Shown: piece after piece, positions 44,349-52,518 of the stretch
Layout: each line of letters begins with the position of its first letter
Numbering within the stretch: position 1 is the stretch's first letter
NCBI RefSeq assembly: GCF_038404985.1
Contig: NZ_JBBKBA010000001.1
Span: 400,001-464,000 of the forward strand
From: Ferrovibrio sp. MS7
Lineage (GTDB): Bacteria > Pseudomonadota > Alphaproteobacteria > Ferrovibrionales > Ferrovibrionaceae
Direction: 5' to 3'
DNA: 64,000 nucleotides
Made by a program: the position numbers and the translations under genes
The notes under the pieces: model-generated
Database searches by the model: none
Seen by the model: only the letters and a program-made list of their open reading frames with translations
What the model was told of the DNA's origin: nothing

Positions 44349-46142
44349 CTAATCCAGCTCATCAAGCGGATCGATATCGTTGTCACTCATATAGGCCGGA
44401 CCGTCCGCTTCACCAGGGGTGTCAGCCACGACTTCCTGCACCGGCGGCCGGGCCAGACTGACTTTCAGTTCCGCGCCCGGAAACGCCGCCAGCACTGCCT
44501 GCACCAGCGGATGCGCCTCGGCCTGGGCACGGCGCGCGGAAGCGGCATGCGATGCCTTCTCCGCCAGAGTCGGTTCGCCGGGCTGGTTCGACAACGCGAT
44601 GATCCAGCGTTCGCCGGTCCAATATTGCAGCTTCTCGGCCACCTGGGCGGCGAGATTGCGCGCGGCCAGCGGCTGCTGGCGCCATTCAATGCGGCCCGGC
44701 TCGAAATGCACCGGATGCACATAGTTTTCCAGTTCGGCGCCAAGCAGGCCTTCACGCATCTCGCCGAACAGGGCGACCAGGGCGGCGAAAGTCTGCGGCA
44801 TCGCCGCCAGGGCAACACTCTGATTCTGCTGCGCCTGCGCCAGCGGGCCGGTCACCGGGTTGGGTTGGGCCGCTGGCGACACGGCCTGTGCCGCCATCGC
44901 CGAGGCGCCGCCGCCATTGGCTCCGCCGCGCGAAACCGGCGTCATGCCGGCACCGCCCCCGGAACCACCCCCGGCGCCACCCTTGTCGCGCCATTCCTTC
45001 ACCAGCTCGCCGGGGCTTGGCAGGTCGGCGGCATAGCCAAGCCGCACCAGCACCATTTCGGCGGCAGCCAAAGGTGCGGGTGCACCGCGCACTTCCTGCA
45101 AACCCTTCAACAGCATCTGCCAGGTGCGCGCCAGCACCGGCATGCCGAGCTTGGCCGCCAGTTCCTTGCCGCGTCGGCGCTGTTCCTCCGGCAGGGTGAT
45201 GTCATCGGCGGATTCGCCAACCACTTTAAGCCGCGTCAGCCAATGGCTGAGTTCGAGTAGATCCTGGATCACCACCGCCGGATCGGCACCAAGCGCGTAT
45301 TGCTGCGCCAGATTCTCCAGGGCGTCGGGCAGCCGGCCGTGCAGCAGATGCTCCAGCAGCACGAAAACCTGGCCACGATCGGCAAGGCCCAGCATGTCGC
45401 GCACCAAGGCGGCATCGGCCTGGCCGGCGCCATGGGCTATCGCCTGATCGAGCAGCGAGAGGCCGTCGCGCACCGAGCCTTCGGCGGCGCGCGAGATCAG
45501 CGTCAGCGCCTCGTCGGTGAGGCTGGCTTCTTCCTTCGCCGCAATGCCCTTGAAATGCTCGGCCAGCACCGCGATTTCGACGCGCTTCAAGTCGAAACGC
45601 TGGCAGCGCGACAGCACCGTTACCGGCACCTTGCGGATCTCGGTGGTGGCAAAGACGAATTTCACATGCGGCGGCGGCTCCTCCAGGGTCTTGAGCAGGC
45701 CATTGAAGGCCGCCGTGGAGAGCATGTGGACTTCGTCGATGATGTAGACCTTGTAGCGCGCCATGGCCGGCGCGTAGCGCACCGCCTCGATGATCTCGCG
45801 GATATCGCCGATGCCGGTGCGCGAGGCGGCGTCCATTTCCAGGATATCGGGGTGGCGGTCCTCGGCGATGGCGCGGCAATTGTCGCAGACGCCGCAGGGG
45901 TTCACCGTCGGGCCGCCCTGGCCGTCCGGCCCGGTGCAGTTCAGCGCACGGGCGATGATGCGGGCGGTGGTGGTCTTGCCGACACCGCGCACGCCGGTGA
46001 GGATGAAGGCCTGGGCGATGCGGCCGGTGGCGATGGCGTTGGAAAGGGTGCGGACCAGGGCATCCTGGCCGATCATCTCGGCGAAGTTGCTGGGCCGGTA
46101 TTTCCGCGCCAGCACGCGATAGGGGGCCGGATTGCTCGACAT
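44349..46142 (-). CDS. dnaX: DNA polymerase III subunits gamma/tau
   Basis: A 597-residue clamp-loader ATPase. RVLARKYRPSNFAEMIGQDALVRTLSNAI is the N-terminus, Walker A is GVRGVGKTTTARI, the zinc module is CGVCDNCRAIAEDRHPDILEMDAASRTGI, Walker B VYIIDEVHMLS and sensor 1 FATTEIRKVPVTVLSRCQ. After a Gly/Ala-rich linker (about 395-450) comes a tau C-terminal domain (from about 480, FAALVALFGEMREGL). ATG 46142 (MSSNPAPYRVL) was chosen; a TTG at 46181 would lie inside the SRP RNA. Leads the dnaX-ybaB-recR operon. Confidence 0.96.
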   Translation of the reverse strand: MSSNPAPYRVLARKYRPSNFAEMIGQDALVRTLSNAIATGRIAQAFILTGVRGVGKTTTARIIARALNCTGPDGQGGPTVNPCGVCDNCRAIAEDRHPDILEMDAASRTGIGDIREIIEAVRYAPAMARYKVYIIDEVHMLSTAAFNGLLKTLEEPPPHVKFVFATTEIRKVPVTVLSRCQRFDLKRVEIAVLAEHFKGIAAKEEASLTDEALTLISRAAEGSVRDGLSLLDQAIAHGAGQADAALVRDMLGLADRGQVFVLLEHLLHGRLPDALENLAQQYALGADPAVVIQDLLELSHWLTRLKVVGESADDITLPEEQRRRGKELAAKLGMPVLARTWQMLLKGLQEVRGAPAPLAAAEMVLVRLGYAADLPSPGELVKEWRDKGGAGGGSGGGAGMTPVSRGGANGGGASAMAAQAVSPAAQPNPVTGPLAQAQQNQSVALAAMPQTFAALVALFGEMREGLLGAELENYVHPVHFEPGRIEWRQQPLAARNLAAQVAEKLQYWTGERWIIALSNQPGEPTLAEKASHAASARRAQAEAHPLVQAVLAAFPGAELKVSLARPPVQEVVADTPGEADGPAYMSDNDIDPLDELD

Positions 46143-46167
46143 GCGTGCCTGGACTATGGCGGAGGGT

Positions 46168-46263
46168 GGGAGGCTGGACAACGACCCGAGCGGAAACTCG
46201 TTGCGGCTGCTTCCTTCCGGACCTGACCGGGTTGGCGAGGCGCCCGTCCGCCGCCAACCTCCC
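46168..46263 (-). ncRNA. ffs: signal recognition particle RNA, small bacterial (4.5S) type
   Basis: On the minus strand the sequence contains the universal SRP element GTCCGGAAGGAAGCAGCC. The ends pair: 5' GGGAGGTTGG (46263-46254) with 3' CCAGCCTCCC (46177-46168), a 10-bp closing stem with one G-U. The predicted length of ~96 nt is right for the Ffh-binding hairpin. Position just upstream of dnaX is usual in alphaproteobacteria. A promoter at the expected distance supports the 5' end. Confidence 0.93.
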
Positions 46264-46269
46264 GCGCCC

Positions 46270-46298
46270 CTTATCCCGCATCAGGCCGCGTAACGCAA
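46270..46298 (-). promoter_or_regulatory. promoter of the SRP RNA
   Basis: On the minus strand TTGCGT (46298-46293) and GATAAG (46275-46270) are separated by 17 bp. A start 7 bases after the -10 falls at 46263, exactly the first G of the pairing 5' end of the SRP RNA, which supports both calls. Confidence 0.65.
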
Positions 46299-46381
46299 CA
46301 GGCAGGAAATCCTAGATCATTTGGGCGTGTAGCGGCGCCGGGGCGATTGCCGGTTCCAGGCTGATATGCCAACCTGCGCAG

Positions 46382-47302
46382 ATGGTTAGCTCTATCATTC
46401 CGTTCTCCGGCTCAGCCCTCGACCGTGCCGGCAACCACCGCCGCGATTCAGACTGGCTCAAGGCACAGCTTGGGGCCGAGAACAGCCGCTTCCTGCTGCT
46501 GCATGAGCTCAAGCCGCTGATCGCGCTGGAGGGCGGCGCCCGGCTGGCCTGGTTCCCGCAGCGCTATGCCGCCGCGCTGGCGGATTGCCCGACCCTGCTG
46601 CTGGGCCTGGAGAACGGCGTGGCGCATTTCGCCATCGACGTGGATGCGGTGCCTGGCATCGAGGGCCTGGCCGACGAGCAGAACAAATTCATCGACGTGC
46701 GCTCCATCGCGCCGCAGCTCAGCCTGCCCGAAGCCGCCATCCTGGCCCAGGCGCGCAGCATGACCGACTGGCACCGCCGCCACCGCTTCTGCGCCCAATG
46801 CGGCGCACCGAGCGTGGCGGAAGATGCCGGCTATAGCCGCCGCTGCAGCAACGAGGCCTGCAAGGCGCAGCATTTCCCCCGCACCGATCCGGTGGTGATC
46901 ATGCTGGGCGTGATGGGCGACCGCATCCTGCTCGGCCGCCAGCGCCAGTTTCTGCCCGGAGTCTATTCCGCGCTCGCCGGTTTCATGGAACCCGGCGAGA
47001 CCATCGAGGAAGCGGTGCGGCGCGAACTGGCCGAGGAAGCCGGCCTGGCCACCGCCGAGGTGCGCTACATCGCCTCGCAGCCCTGGCCGTTCCCCTCTTC
47101 ACTGATGATCGGCTGTGTCGCTGAGGCAACTTCCGATGCGTTGACCGTGGATCTTCACGAACTTGAAGACGCGCGCTGGTTCCATCGCGATGAAGTGGCG
47201 GTGATGCTGCGCGCCAGCACCGACATGAACGCGCCGTTGCGCATGCCGCCACCGCTCAGCCTGGCGCATCAGATCACCAAGCGGTTCCTCGCCGGCGCCT
47301 AA
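46382..47302 (+). CDS. nudC: NAD(H) pyrophosphatase / deNADding enzyme NudC
   Basis: A 306-residue Nudix enzyme that hydrolyses NAD(H) and removes NAD caps from RNA. After an N-terminal domain, the zinc ribbon is FCAQCG...CSNEAC (about 137-160); the Nudix box is GFMEPGETIEEAVRRELAEEAG; and SQPWPFPSS is the specific NudC signature. ATG 46382 gives a normal length. It is divergent from the SRP RNA. Confidence 0.96.
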   Translation: MVSSIIPFSGSALDRAGNHRRDSDWLKAQLGAENSRFLLLHELKPLIALEGGARLAWFPQRYAAALADCPTLLLGLENGVAHFAIDVDAVPGIEGLADEQNKFIDVRSIAPQLSLPEAAILAQARSMTDWHRRHRFCAQCGAPSVAEDAGYSRRCSNEACKAQHFPRTDPVVIMLGVMGDRILLGRQRQFLPGVYSALAGFMEPGETIEEAVRRELAEEAGLATAEVRYIASQPWPFPSSLMIGCVAEATSDALTVDLHELEDARWFHRDEVAVMLRASTDMNAPLRMPPPLSLAHQITKRFLAGA

Positions 47303-47455
47303 GCAGCACTCGCATTCCGTGCAGGAGTTCCAGCGTTATTCCCGATGAAATTTCTGAAATCTGTTTTTTTGTGACTTCCGCTGCGCTGACACTGCATTAC
47401 ACTCTCGGCAATATTATTGCCGCGCCCGATCTTGGGTTTACGCATCAGGGGATTA

Positions 47456-48610
47456 GTGTCATTGCCCGATAGCAACACCTCGCATACCGCGCTGGTCGCG
47501 CGGCTGGCGGAGGACGACGATAGTCTGCTTGAGAATCCCTCGCCGCTGATCGATGCCATGCTCATCGAGCGGCTGTTCCAGTATAGCTGGCCGACGCGTT
47601 ATCTGCCCTATGTGGTGCTGTTCGCCGGCTTTGCTGCCTTTCGCCAGGAAGTCGACTGGATCGAGGCGGTTGGCATCACCCTGCTCTACACGCTCGGCAC
47701 GTGGTGGCTGGACCATCAGCGCTATGGCTTTGCCGAGGATACCAACCGCCAGCAACGCTGGCAGTATTGGGCACAGCGCTTCACCATCGGTTCCAGCGTC
47801 ACCGGCGCCGCCTGGGGCATCTTCTTCTGGCTGCATGCCGGCACCCAGGATTATGCCCAGCAGGCGGTGCTCTGCGTCATGTGGTCGGGTCTGGCCTTGT
47901 CGAATTCCAACACCCGCGCGCCGCATCTGCCGGCTTTCTACGCCTTCTTCGTCATGCTGGCGCTACCGCTCTTCGCCCGTGTGCTAATTGATGGCGGCAC
48001 GCCGCAATATGTCATGGGGCTGTTCGGCATCGTGCTTGCCATCACGTTCTGTATCCGCGCCCATTCGACCCATCGCCAGGAACGCGTTTCCCTGGCGCTG
48101 CGGCTGCGCAATGCCGAACTGGTGGCGGATATAGACCGTGCCCGCGCCGAGGCCACCGCCGCCCATGTCGCTGCCGAGCAAGCCCTGGCGGCACGCGCCC
48201 AGAGCTACGCCACTGCCGAGCGGCTGGCCGGTTTCGGCAGTTGGGAATGGACGCTGGAAGACGATCACCTGATGTGGTCCGACAACATGTTCCGCATGCT
48301 CAACCTGTCGCCTTCGGCGGCGCCGGCGGCGGTGGACGTGCTGGTCGACTCGACGCATTTCGCCGACCGCCAGTTGGTGACGCAGTTCTTCACCACCTTG
48401 CGCCGCGAGGGCCGCCCGGCAGAAGTGGAATTCCGCGTCGGCGATCAGGAAGGGCAATATGGGCCGCGCACCTGGCGCAAGATGCGCCTGATGGGCATTG
48501 CGCGGCGCGACAGCACCGGGCGGATCGTGGCGCTTTGCGGCACGCTGCGCGACCTGCGCGAGGAAGCATCACGCCAGCCGCCGGAAAAGGCGCCCCCTGC
48601 TGTTTCGTAA
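47456..48610 (+). CDS. membrane protein with C-terminal PAS domain
   Basis: A 384-residue protein. After ~40 soluble residues come five to six membrane helices (about 50-205: YLPYVVLFAGFAAF, TLLYTLGTWWL, SVTGAAWGIFFWL, AVLCVMWSGLALS, FFVMLALPLFARVL, GLFGIVLAITFCI), a coiled coil rich in Ala/Arg/Glu (about 220-260), and a PAS fold (LAGFGSWEWTLEDDHLMWSDNMFRMLNL). No kinase, GGDEF or other output domain follows, so it is an unusual orphan PAS sensor. The start may be GTG 47456 or TTG 47462 (AGGGGA nearby). Confidence 0.8.
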   Translation: MSLPDSNTSHTALVARLAEDDDSLLENPSPLIDAMLIERLFQYSWPTRYLPYVVLFAGFAAFRQEVDWIEAVGITLLYTLGTWWLDHQRYGFAEDTNRQQRWQYWAQRFTIGSSVTGAAWGIFFWLHAGTQDYAQQAVLCVMWSGLALSNSNTRAPHLPAFYAFFVMLALPLFARVLIDGGTPQYVMGLFGIVLAITFCIRAHSTHRQERVSLALRLRNAELVADIDRARAEATAAHVAAEQALAARAQSYATAERLAGFGSWEWTLEDDHLMWSDNMFRMLNLSPSAAPAAVDVLVDSTHFADRQLVTQFFTTLRREGRPAEVEFRVGDQEGQYGPRTWRKMRLMGIARRDSTGRIVALCGTLRDLREEASRQPPEKAPPAVS

Positions 48611-48641
48611 CGAGCCGGCTGTTTCCTGATCAGTCGCCTGA

Positions 48642-49091
48642 TCAGTCGATAGCGTAGACGCTGAGCCGCACCTGATTGGCCAGGCGCTGCCCCTTGCCAT
48701 AGGCGAGCGTGCGTACCAGCCATTGCAGTTCCGGCGCCGCGCTCTCGAAACGCAGGGAGGTGCGGAAGTAATACAGCGCCGGATCCACCGGCTCGCCCGC
48801 CGCAAGTTGCGCCATCACACCGGGCGGGCCATGGCGCAGACCACGGCTCCACACCTCGATGCCGGCACCCGTTTCAGTCTGCAGCAGGTAACGTGCATCG
48901 ATATCGGCCACGCCGTCGCCGCGCAGCCATTGCCAATCGGCACCGCCGGCCAGCACTGCGCCCTTGACGCGGCCGCTGAAGCGCCCGCCGACGATCGGCA
49001 CGCAGCGGCGCTCGCCGCCGCCTGGCAAATGCCCGATGCTCTGCGGCGCGGCAAGATCGATTTCAAGCGTCAGGATCGGTGCATTGGTCAT
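48642..49091 (-). CDS. DUF3237 family protein
   Basis: A 149-residue protein whose pattern matches DUF3237: LTLEIDLAAPQSIGHLPGGGERRCVPIVGGRFSGRVKGAVLAGGADWQWLRGDGVADIDARYLLQTETGAGIEV and YYFRTSLRFESAAPELQWL. These are single beta-barrel proteins of unknown function, sometimes found near regulatory or catabolic genes. The gene is on the opposite strand from the PAS protein and precedes an unknown coiled-coil gene. Confidence 0.85.
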   Translation of the reverse strand: MTNAPILTLEIDLAAPQSIGHLPGGGERRCVPIVGGRFSGRVKGAVLAGGADWQWLRGDGVADIDARYLLQTETGAGIEVWSRGLRHGPPGVMAQLAAGEPVDPALYYFRTSLRFESAAPELQWLVRTLAYGKGQRLANQVRLSVYAID

Positions 49092-49122
49092 GCGCCATCA
49101 TGGCGTCGAGGCTGCGTGATGT

Positions 49123-49989
49123 TCAAGCCTTCACATCAACACCGATGCCGCCGAGATCAAGCGCAGCACCGCCGCTGGGCAGCGAGGCGGCATTCAGCGC
49201 CGCCAGCGCCTGCTCGGCCTCGTTGAAGGCCCTGTCGGCCTTGGCTGCATCCTTCTTGTCGGCAAGCGGATTGAACAGCGCCAACCGCGCCTTTTCCAGC
49301 AGCTTCTTGAGCTGCTTCATCAGGCCGCGCGCCTCGGCCTTGATGCTGTCGAGCGCCTGCCGCTCGGCCTGGGCTTCCTTGGCATCCTGTAGGGCGGGAT
49401 CGCTAGCCGCCGCGCTCAGCGCCTCCTTGATCATCGCGGCGGCCTGATCGGCAGCCATTTCCGGCCGGCCTTCGGCAAGCGTGCCGGTCTTGGCGGCAGG
49501 ATCGAGTTTTTCCGTGTCCTTGGGCTGTTGTGCCATGGCAATGGCACCACTACCCTGGCCGGCCTCGCGCAGCGCGCCGGCAAGATCGCGCGCCAACTGC
49601 TTCACTTCGTTGGCAATCGCCTTGGCCGCCTTGGCATCGCCGCGCGCGGCAGCAGAGGCCGCCGCCATTTCCAGCGCCTTGAGCCGGGCCTTGAGCTGCT
49701 CCAGCTTGCGCCGTGCCGCATCCAGCTTGGAGGATTTGCTGGCGCGCTTCATCGCCTGCAGCACTTCCTCGAGCTTGGTCTCGGCTTCCGAACGCGCGCG
49801 CGGCTGGCGCAGCTTTTCCAGCGCGGCTTTGCCGGCGGCGAGAACAGGGTTTTGTTCAGCAGGAGCATTCTGGGGAGCGCCACTGCTGTTGCTGGCGCTC
49901 TTGAATGCCGGGAGTTTCGATGCAGCGCCCTGCTTCCATGCTGAAGCCTGGGTGCTGCCGGTGCCGTCGACCATTCTGGCCTCCATCAT
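49123..49989 (-). CDS. Ala/Lys-rich coiled-coil protein of unknown function
   Basis: A 288-residue protein with strong coiled-coil character (about 55-150 and 195-250: LEEVLQAMKRASKSSKLDAARRKLEQLKARLKALEMAAASAA; AQAERQALDSIKAEARGLMKQLKKLLEKARLALFNPL). The N- and C-termini are Ala/Gly/Ser-rich. No signal peptide or membrane helix is seen. I do not recognise a family. A glycine-rich end LDLGGIGVDVKA is a possible contact site. It is on the minus strand with DUF3237. Confidence 0.7.
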   Translation of the reverse strand: MMEARMVDGTGSTQASAWKQGAASKLPAFKSASNSSGAPQNAPAEQNPVLAAGKAALEKLRQPRARSEAETKLEEVLQAMKRASKSSKLDAARRKLEQLKARLKALEMAAASAAARGDAKAAKAIANEVKQLARDLAGALREAGQGSGAIAMAQQPKDTEKLDPAAKTGTLAEGRPEMAADQAAAMIKEALSAAASDPALQDAKEAQAERQALDSIKAEARGLMKQLKKLLEKARLALFNPLADKKDAAKADRAFNEAEQALAALNAASLPSGGAALDLGGIGVDVKA

Positions 49990-50092
49990 CCGGTTAGCAG
50001 TGTTATGGTCCCGCTGCTTTCTGGCGGCAGGACCGGACTCCAGTCTGCAACTGGAGCGTTAAGGATAGCTTAGCGCGGATTTACCCTTCGGC

Positions 50093-50131
50093 GACAAAAA
50101 AATGGCGTGGCCGGGGTTGCCGGGCCACGCC
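50093..50131 (-). terminator. Rho-independent terminator of the 17-kDa-antigen-like gene
   Basis: GGCGTGGCC (50104-50112) pairs with GGCCACGCC (50123-50131) around a 10-base loop. On the minus strand the stem is followed by ATTTTTTTG. It lies about 95 bp after the stop codon of the lipoprotein gene. Confidence 0.85.
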
Positions 50132-50134
50132 TAG

Positions 50135-50197
50135 TCTGGGGGAAGAGAAACTAGAGGAACGCGTACTAACTCTGGGGGAAAACTGGCTCTGGGGGAA
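50135..50197. repeat. three short direct repeats TCTGGGGGAA
   Basis: TCTGGGGGAA occurs at 50135-50144, 50171-50180 and 50188-50197, the last two as TCTGGGGGAAAA. They lie between the terminator and the end of the lipoprotein gene, in the 3' untranslated region. Meaning unknown; a duplicated protein- or RNA-binding site is possible. Confidence 0.6.
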
Positions 50198-50226
50198 AAG
50201 TCAGAAGGGGACCTCTGACGGGAACG

Positions 50227-50766
50227 CTACTGGGTGATCTTCCAGGTGCCGTCCGGCTGGCGGCAGGCGGTGCCATAGCCCTGCTGGCTCTGGCCACCGA
50301 CGCTGATCGTCTGCTGGAACTCACGGCAATAATCGCCGCTGGCGGTCTGGTAAGCGGGCTGCGGCACCACGGTGCCGTAATTGCCGCTATCGGGGTTGCG
50401 CCAGGTCACGGCGGTGCCGGAACGGGCGGTTTCAAAGGCGCGCTGGTTGGCTTGGCCAAGATACTGGCGATCCGCGTTATCGAGCGACTTGCCGACCTCG
50501 GAGCCGAGCAGCGCGCCAAGCATGGTGCCGGCGGCAACGCCGACCAGACGGCCGGTGCCCTTGCCGAACTGCGCACCGGCTACCGCGCCGCCAACACCGC
50601 CAAGCACGGCACCGGCATTCTGTTTCGGACCCTGGTCGGCACAGCCAGCGGCCAGCACCGCGACGAGGCCGAGCGCCACCCACTTGCCGGCGCGACCACC
50701 TGCACGCAATGCCGGGCGGCCCGGCTGGGCGACAGCAATGGCGGGAAGGGTGGTATGGGCGGTCAT
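50227..50766 (-). CDS. lipoprotein with glycine-zipper (17 kDa surface antigen family)
   Basis: A 179-residue lipoprotein: signal and lipobox VALGLVAVLAAGCADQG (Cys42), a glycine-zipper transmembrane-like segment (GAVLGGVGGAVAGAQFGKGTGRLVGVAAGTMLGALLGSEVGKSLD, about 51-95), then a C-terminal domain with AVTWRNPDSGNYGTVVP, YCREFQQTISVGGQSQQGYGTACRQPDGTWKI. This is the Rickettsia 17 kDa outer-membrane antigen layout. ATG 50766 has AAAGGA upstream; the open frame extends further but would overlap pdxH's promoter. Divergent from pdxH. Confidence 0.9.
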   Translation of the reverse strand: MTAHTTLPAIAVAQPGRPALRAGGRAGKWVALGLVAVLAAGCADQGPKQNAGAVLGGVGGAVAGAQFGKGTGRLVGVAAGTMLGALLGSEVGKSLDNADRQYLGQANQRAFETARSGTAVTWRNPDSGNYGTVVPQPAYQTASGDYCREFQQTISVGGQSQQGYGTACRQPDGTWKITQ

Positions 50767-50875
50767 GGCTTCAGGGTCCTTTGATTTCGTTGCCCGGGGT
50801 GTTGAGTTCCGATGGGAACCGCCCTCGGGATGGCTAGGAGGTTCGGCCCGGAATACGGCGGGATTGCGGCGGGGG

Positions 50876-50904
50876 TTGGGAATTGTTGCGGCATGCGCTA
50901 CATA
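50876..50904 (+). promoter_or_regulatory. promoter of pdxH and the cation exporter
   Basis: TTGGGA (50876-50881) and TACATA (50899-50904) are 17 bp apart. The start site would fall near 50911, giving a ~43-nt leader with GAGG before the pdxH ATG. Both boxes deviate from consensus, so this is tentative. Confidence 0.4.
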
Positions 50905-50953
50905 AGCCACATGGGACTTCCGGGGGCGGAAAAGCCACTTTTTTGAGGCCAGC

Positions 50954-51541
50954 ATGGACGCGTTCACCGACCCGATTGCACATTTTGAAACCTGGTTTGC
51001 CGAAGCCAAGCTTTCCGAGCCGAACGATCCCAGTGCCATGGCGCTGGCGAGTGTGGATCAGGATGGGCTGCCGAACCTGCGCATGGTGCTGTTGAAGGAT
51101 GTCGGTGCCGATGGCGTGGTGTTCTACACCAACTTCGAAAGCGCCAAGGGCCGCGAACTGCTCGAGCATCCCAAGGCGGCTGCCCTGTTTCACTGGAAAA
51201 GCCTGCGCCGCCAGGTGCGGTTCCGCGGCCCCATAAGCGTGGTGAGCGATGCCGAGGCCGATGCCTATTTCGCCTCGCGCCCGCGCGACAGCCGCATCGG
51301 CGCCTGGGCCTCGGCGCAGTCGCGGCCTTTACAGGGCCGCTTCGAACTGGAGGCTGCCGTGGCAAAATATGCCGCCAAGTTCGCCATCGGCGAGGTTCCC
51401 CGTCCGCCGCATTGGTCCGGGTTCCGCCTGGCGCCGCAGAGTATCGAATTCTGGGCCGACCGGCCGTTCCGACTGCATGACCGGCTGGTCTATCACCGCG
51501 ACGGCAATAATGGCTGGCGCACCGAACGGCTGTATCCCTGA
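50954..51541 (+). CDS. pdxH: pyridoxamine 5'-phosphate oxidase
   Basis: A 195-residue FMN-dependent oxidase making [29 protein letters not shown] is the FMN-binding strand set; [24 protein letters not shown] follows; [14 protein letters not shown] and [11 protein letters not shown], and the end [24 protein letters not shown], are diagnostic. Its stop codon overlaps the start of the next gene (TGATG). Confidence 0.97.
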   Translation: MDAFTDPIAHFETWFAEAKLSEPNDPSAMALASVDQDGLPNLRMVLLKDVGADGVVFYTNFESAKGRELLEHPKAAALFHWKSLRRQVRFRGPISVVSDAEADAYFASRPRDSRIGAWASAQSRPLQGRFELEAAVAKYAAKFAIGEVPRPPHWSGFRLAPQSIEFWADRPFRLHDRLVYHRDGNNGWRTERLYP

Positions 51542-52446
51542 TGAGCAACGCCGCCAATCAGCGGCTGCTGCGGCTGGCGACCTACGCCTCTTTCAGCGTC
51601 GCACTGATCCTGGTGGCGGCGAAGGCTTTCGCCTGGTGGCAATCGGGCTCGCTGGCCTTGCTGTCCAGCCTGCTCGATTCCGGCCTCGATGCCCTGGCCT
51701 CGCTGCTGAACCTGCTGGCCGTGCGCACGGCCCTCACCCCTGCCGATCATGAACACCGCTTCGGCCACGGCAAGGCGGAAGCCTTGGCCGGTCTCGGCCA
51801 GGCAACGCTGATCGGTGGCTCTGCCTTGTACTTGGTGAGTGAAGCCGTGCAAAAACTGCGCACACCTTCGCCGCCGGAACATTCCGAAATCGGCATCGCA
51901 GTCATGGTCGGTTCTATCCTGCTGACTGCCGCACTGGTGCTGTTCCAGCGCCATGTGGTGCGCCGTACCGGCTCCCTGGCGGTAACCGCCGACCGGCTGC
52001 ATTACGTCAGCGACCTGCTCACCAACCTCACCGTCATCGCCGCTTTGGCGCTGGCCTCGCGGCCCGGTTTAGACTGGGTGGATCCCGCCGGTGCGCTGCT
52101 GGTGGCCATGGTGATCTTCAAGAGCGCCGCCGATATCGTGCGCCAGGCGCTGGATCAGTTGATGGACCGCGAACTGACCGATGCCGAGCGCGCCAGCATT
52201 CGCGACACCGTGCTGCGGCATCCGGAAGCCAAGGCGATGCACGACCTGCGCACCCGCGCCTCGGGCCAGCACACCTTCATCCAATTCCATCTTGAACTCG
52301 ATCCCGATCTCACCTTGCGCGCGGCACACCGCATCTCCGAGGAAATCATCGCCGAATTGCAGCAACTGTTTCCCGGCGCCGAGGTGATCCTGCGCCAGGA
52401 CCCGGCCGGTGTGATCGAGGACAGGCCGCATTTTGCCGGCAGCTAG
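51541..52446 (+). CDS. cation diffusion facilitator (FieF-like) exporter
   Basis: A 301-residue CDF protein. Six membrane helices occupy about 12-200; SLLDSGLDALASLLNLLAVRTAL and HRFGHGKAEALAGLGQA are family motifs, and DRLHYVSDLLTNLTVIAAL holds the second metal site (H-x3-D). The C-terminal cytoplasmic domain (about 210-290) has MHDLRTRASGQHTFIQFHLELDP with the metal-binding histidines. It would export Fe2+ or Zn2+ in exchange for protons. Coupled to pdxH. Confidence 0.93.
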   Translation: MSNAANQRLLRLATYASFSVALILVAAKAFAWWQSGSLALLSSLLDSGLDALASLLNLLAVRTALTPADHEHRFGHGKAEALAGLGQATLIGGSALYLVSEAVQKLRTPSPPEHSEIGIAVMVGSILLTAALVLFQRHVVRRTGSLAVTADRLHYVSDLLTNLTVIAALALASRPGLDWVDPAGALLVAMVIFKSAADIVRQALDQLMDRELTDAERASIRDTVLRHPEAKAMHDLRTRASGQHTFIQFHLELDPDLTLRAAHRISEEIIAELQQLFPGAEVILRQDPAGVIEDRPHFAGS

Positions 52447-52518
52447 GCCCCGCTCCTAAAGGTTGAGCCGGGCTGCCGGGGCCGTTACGCTACCGGCCAA
52501 ATCCTTGGGGGAAATCTG

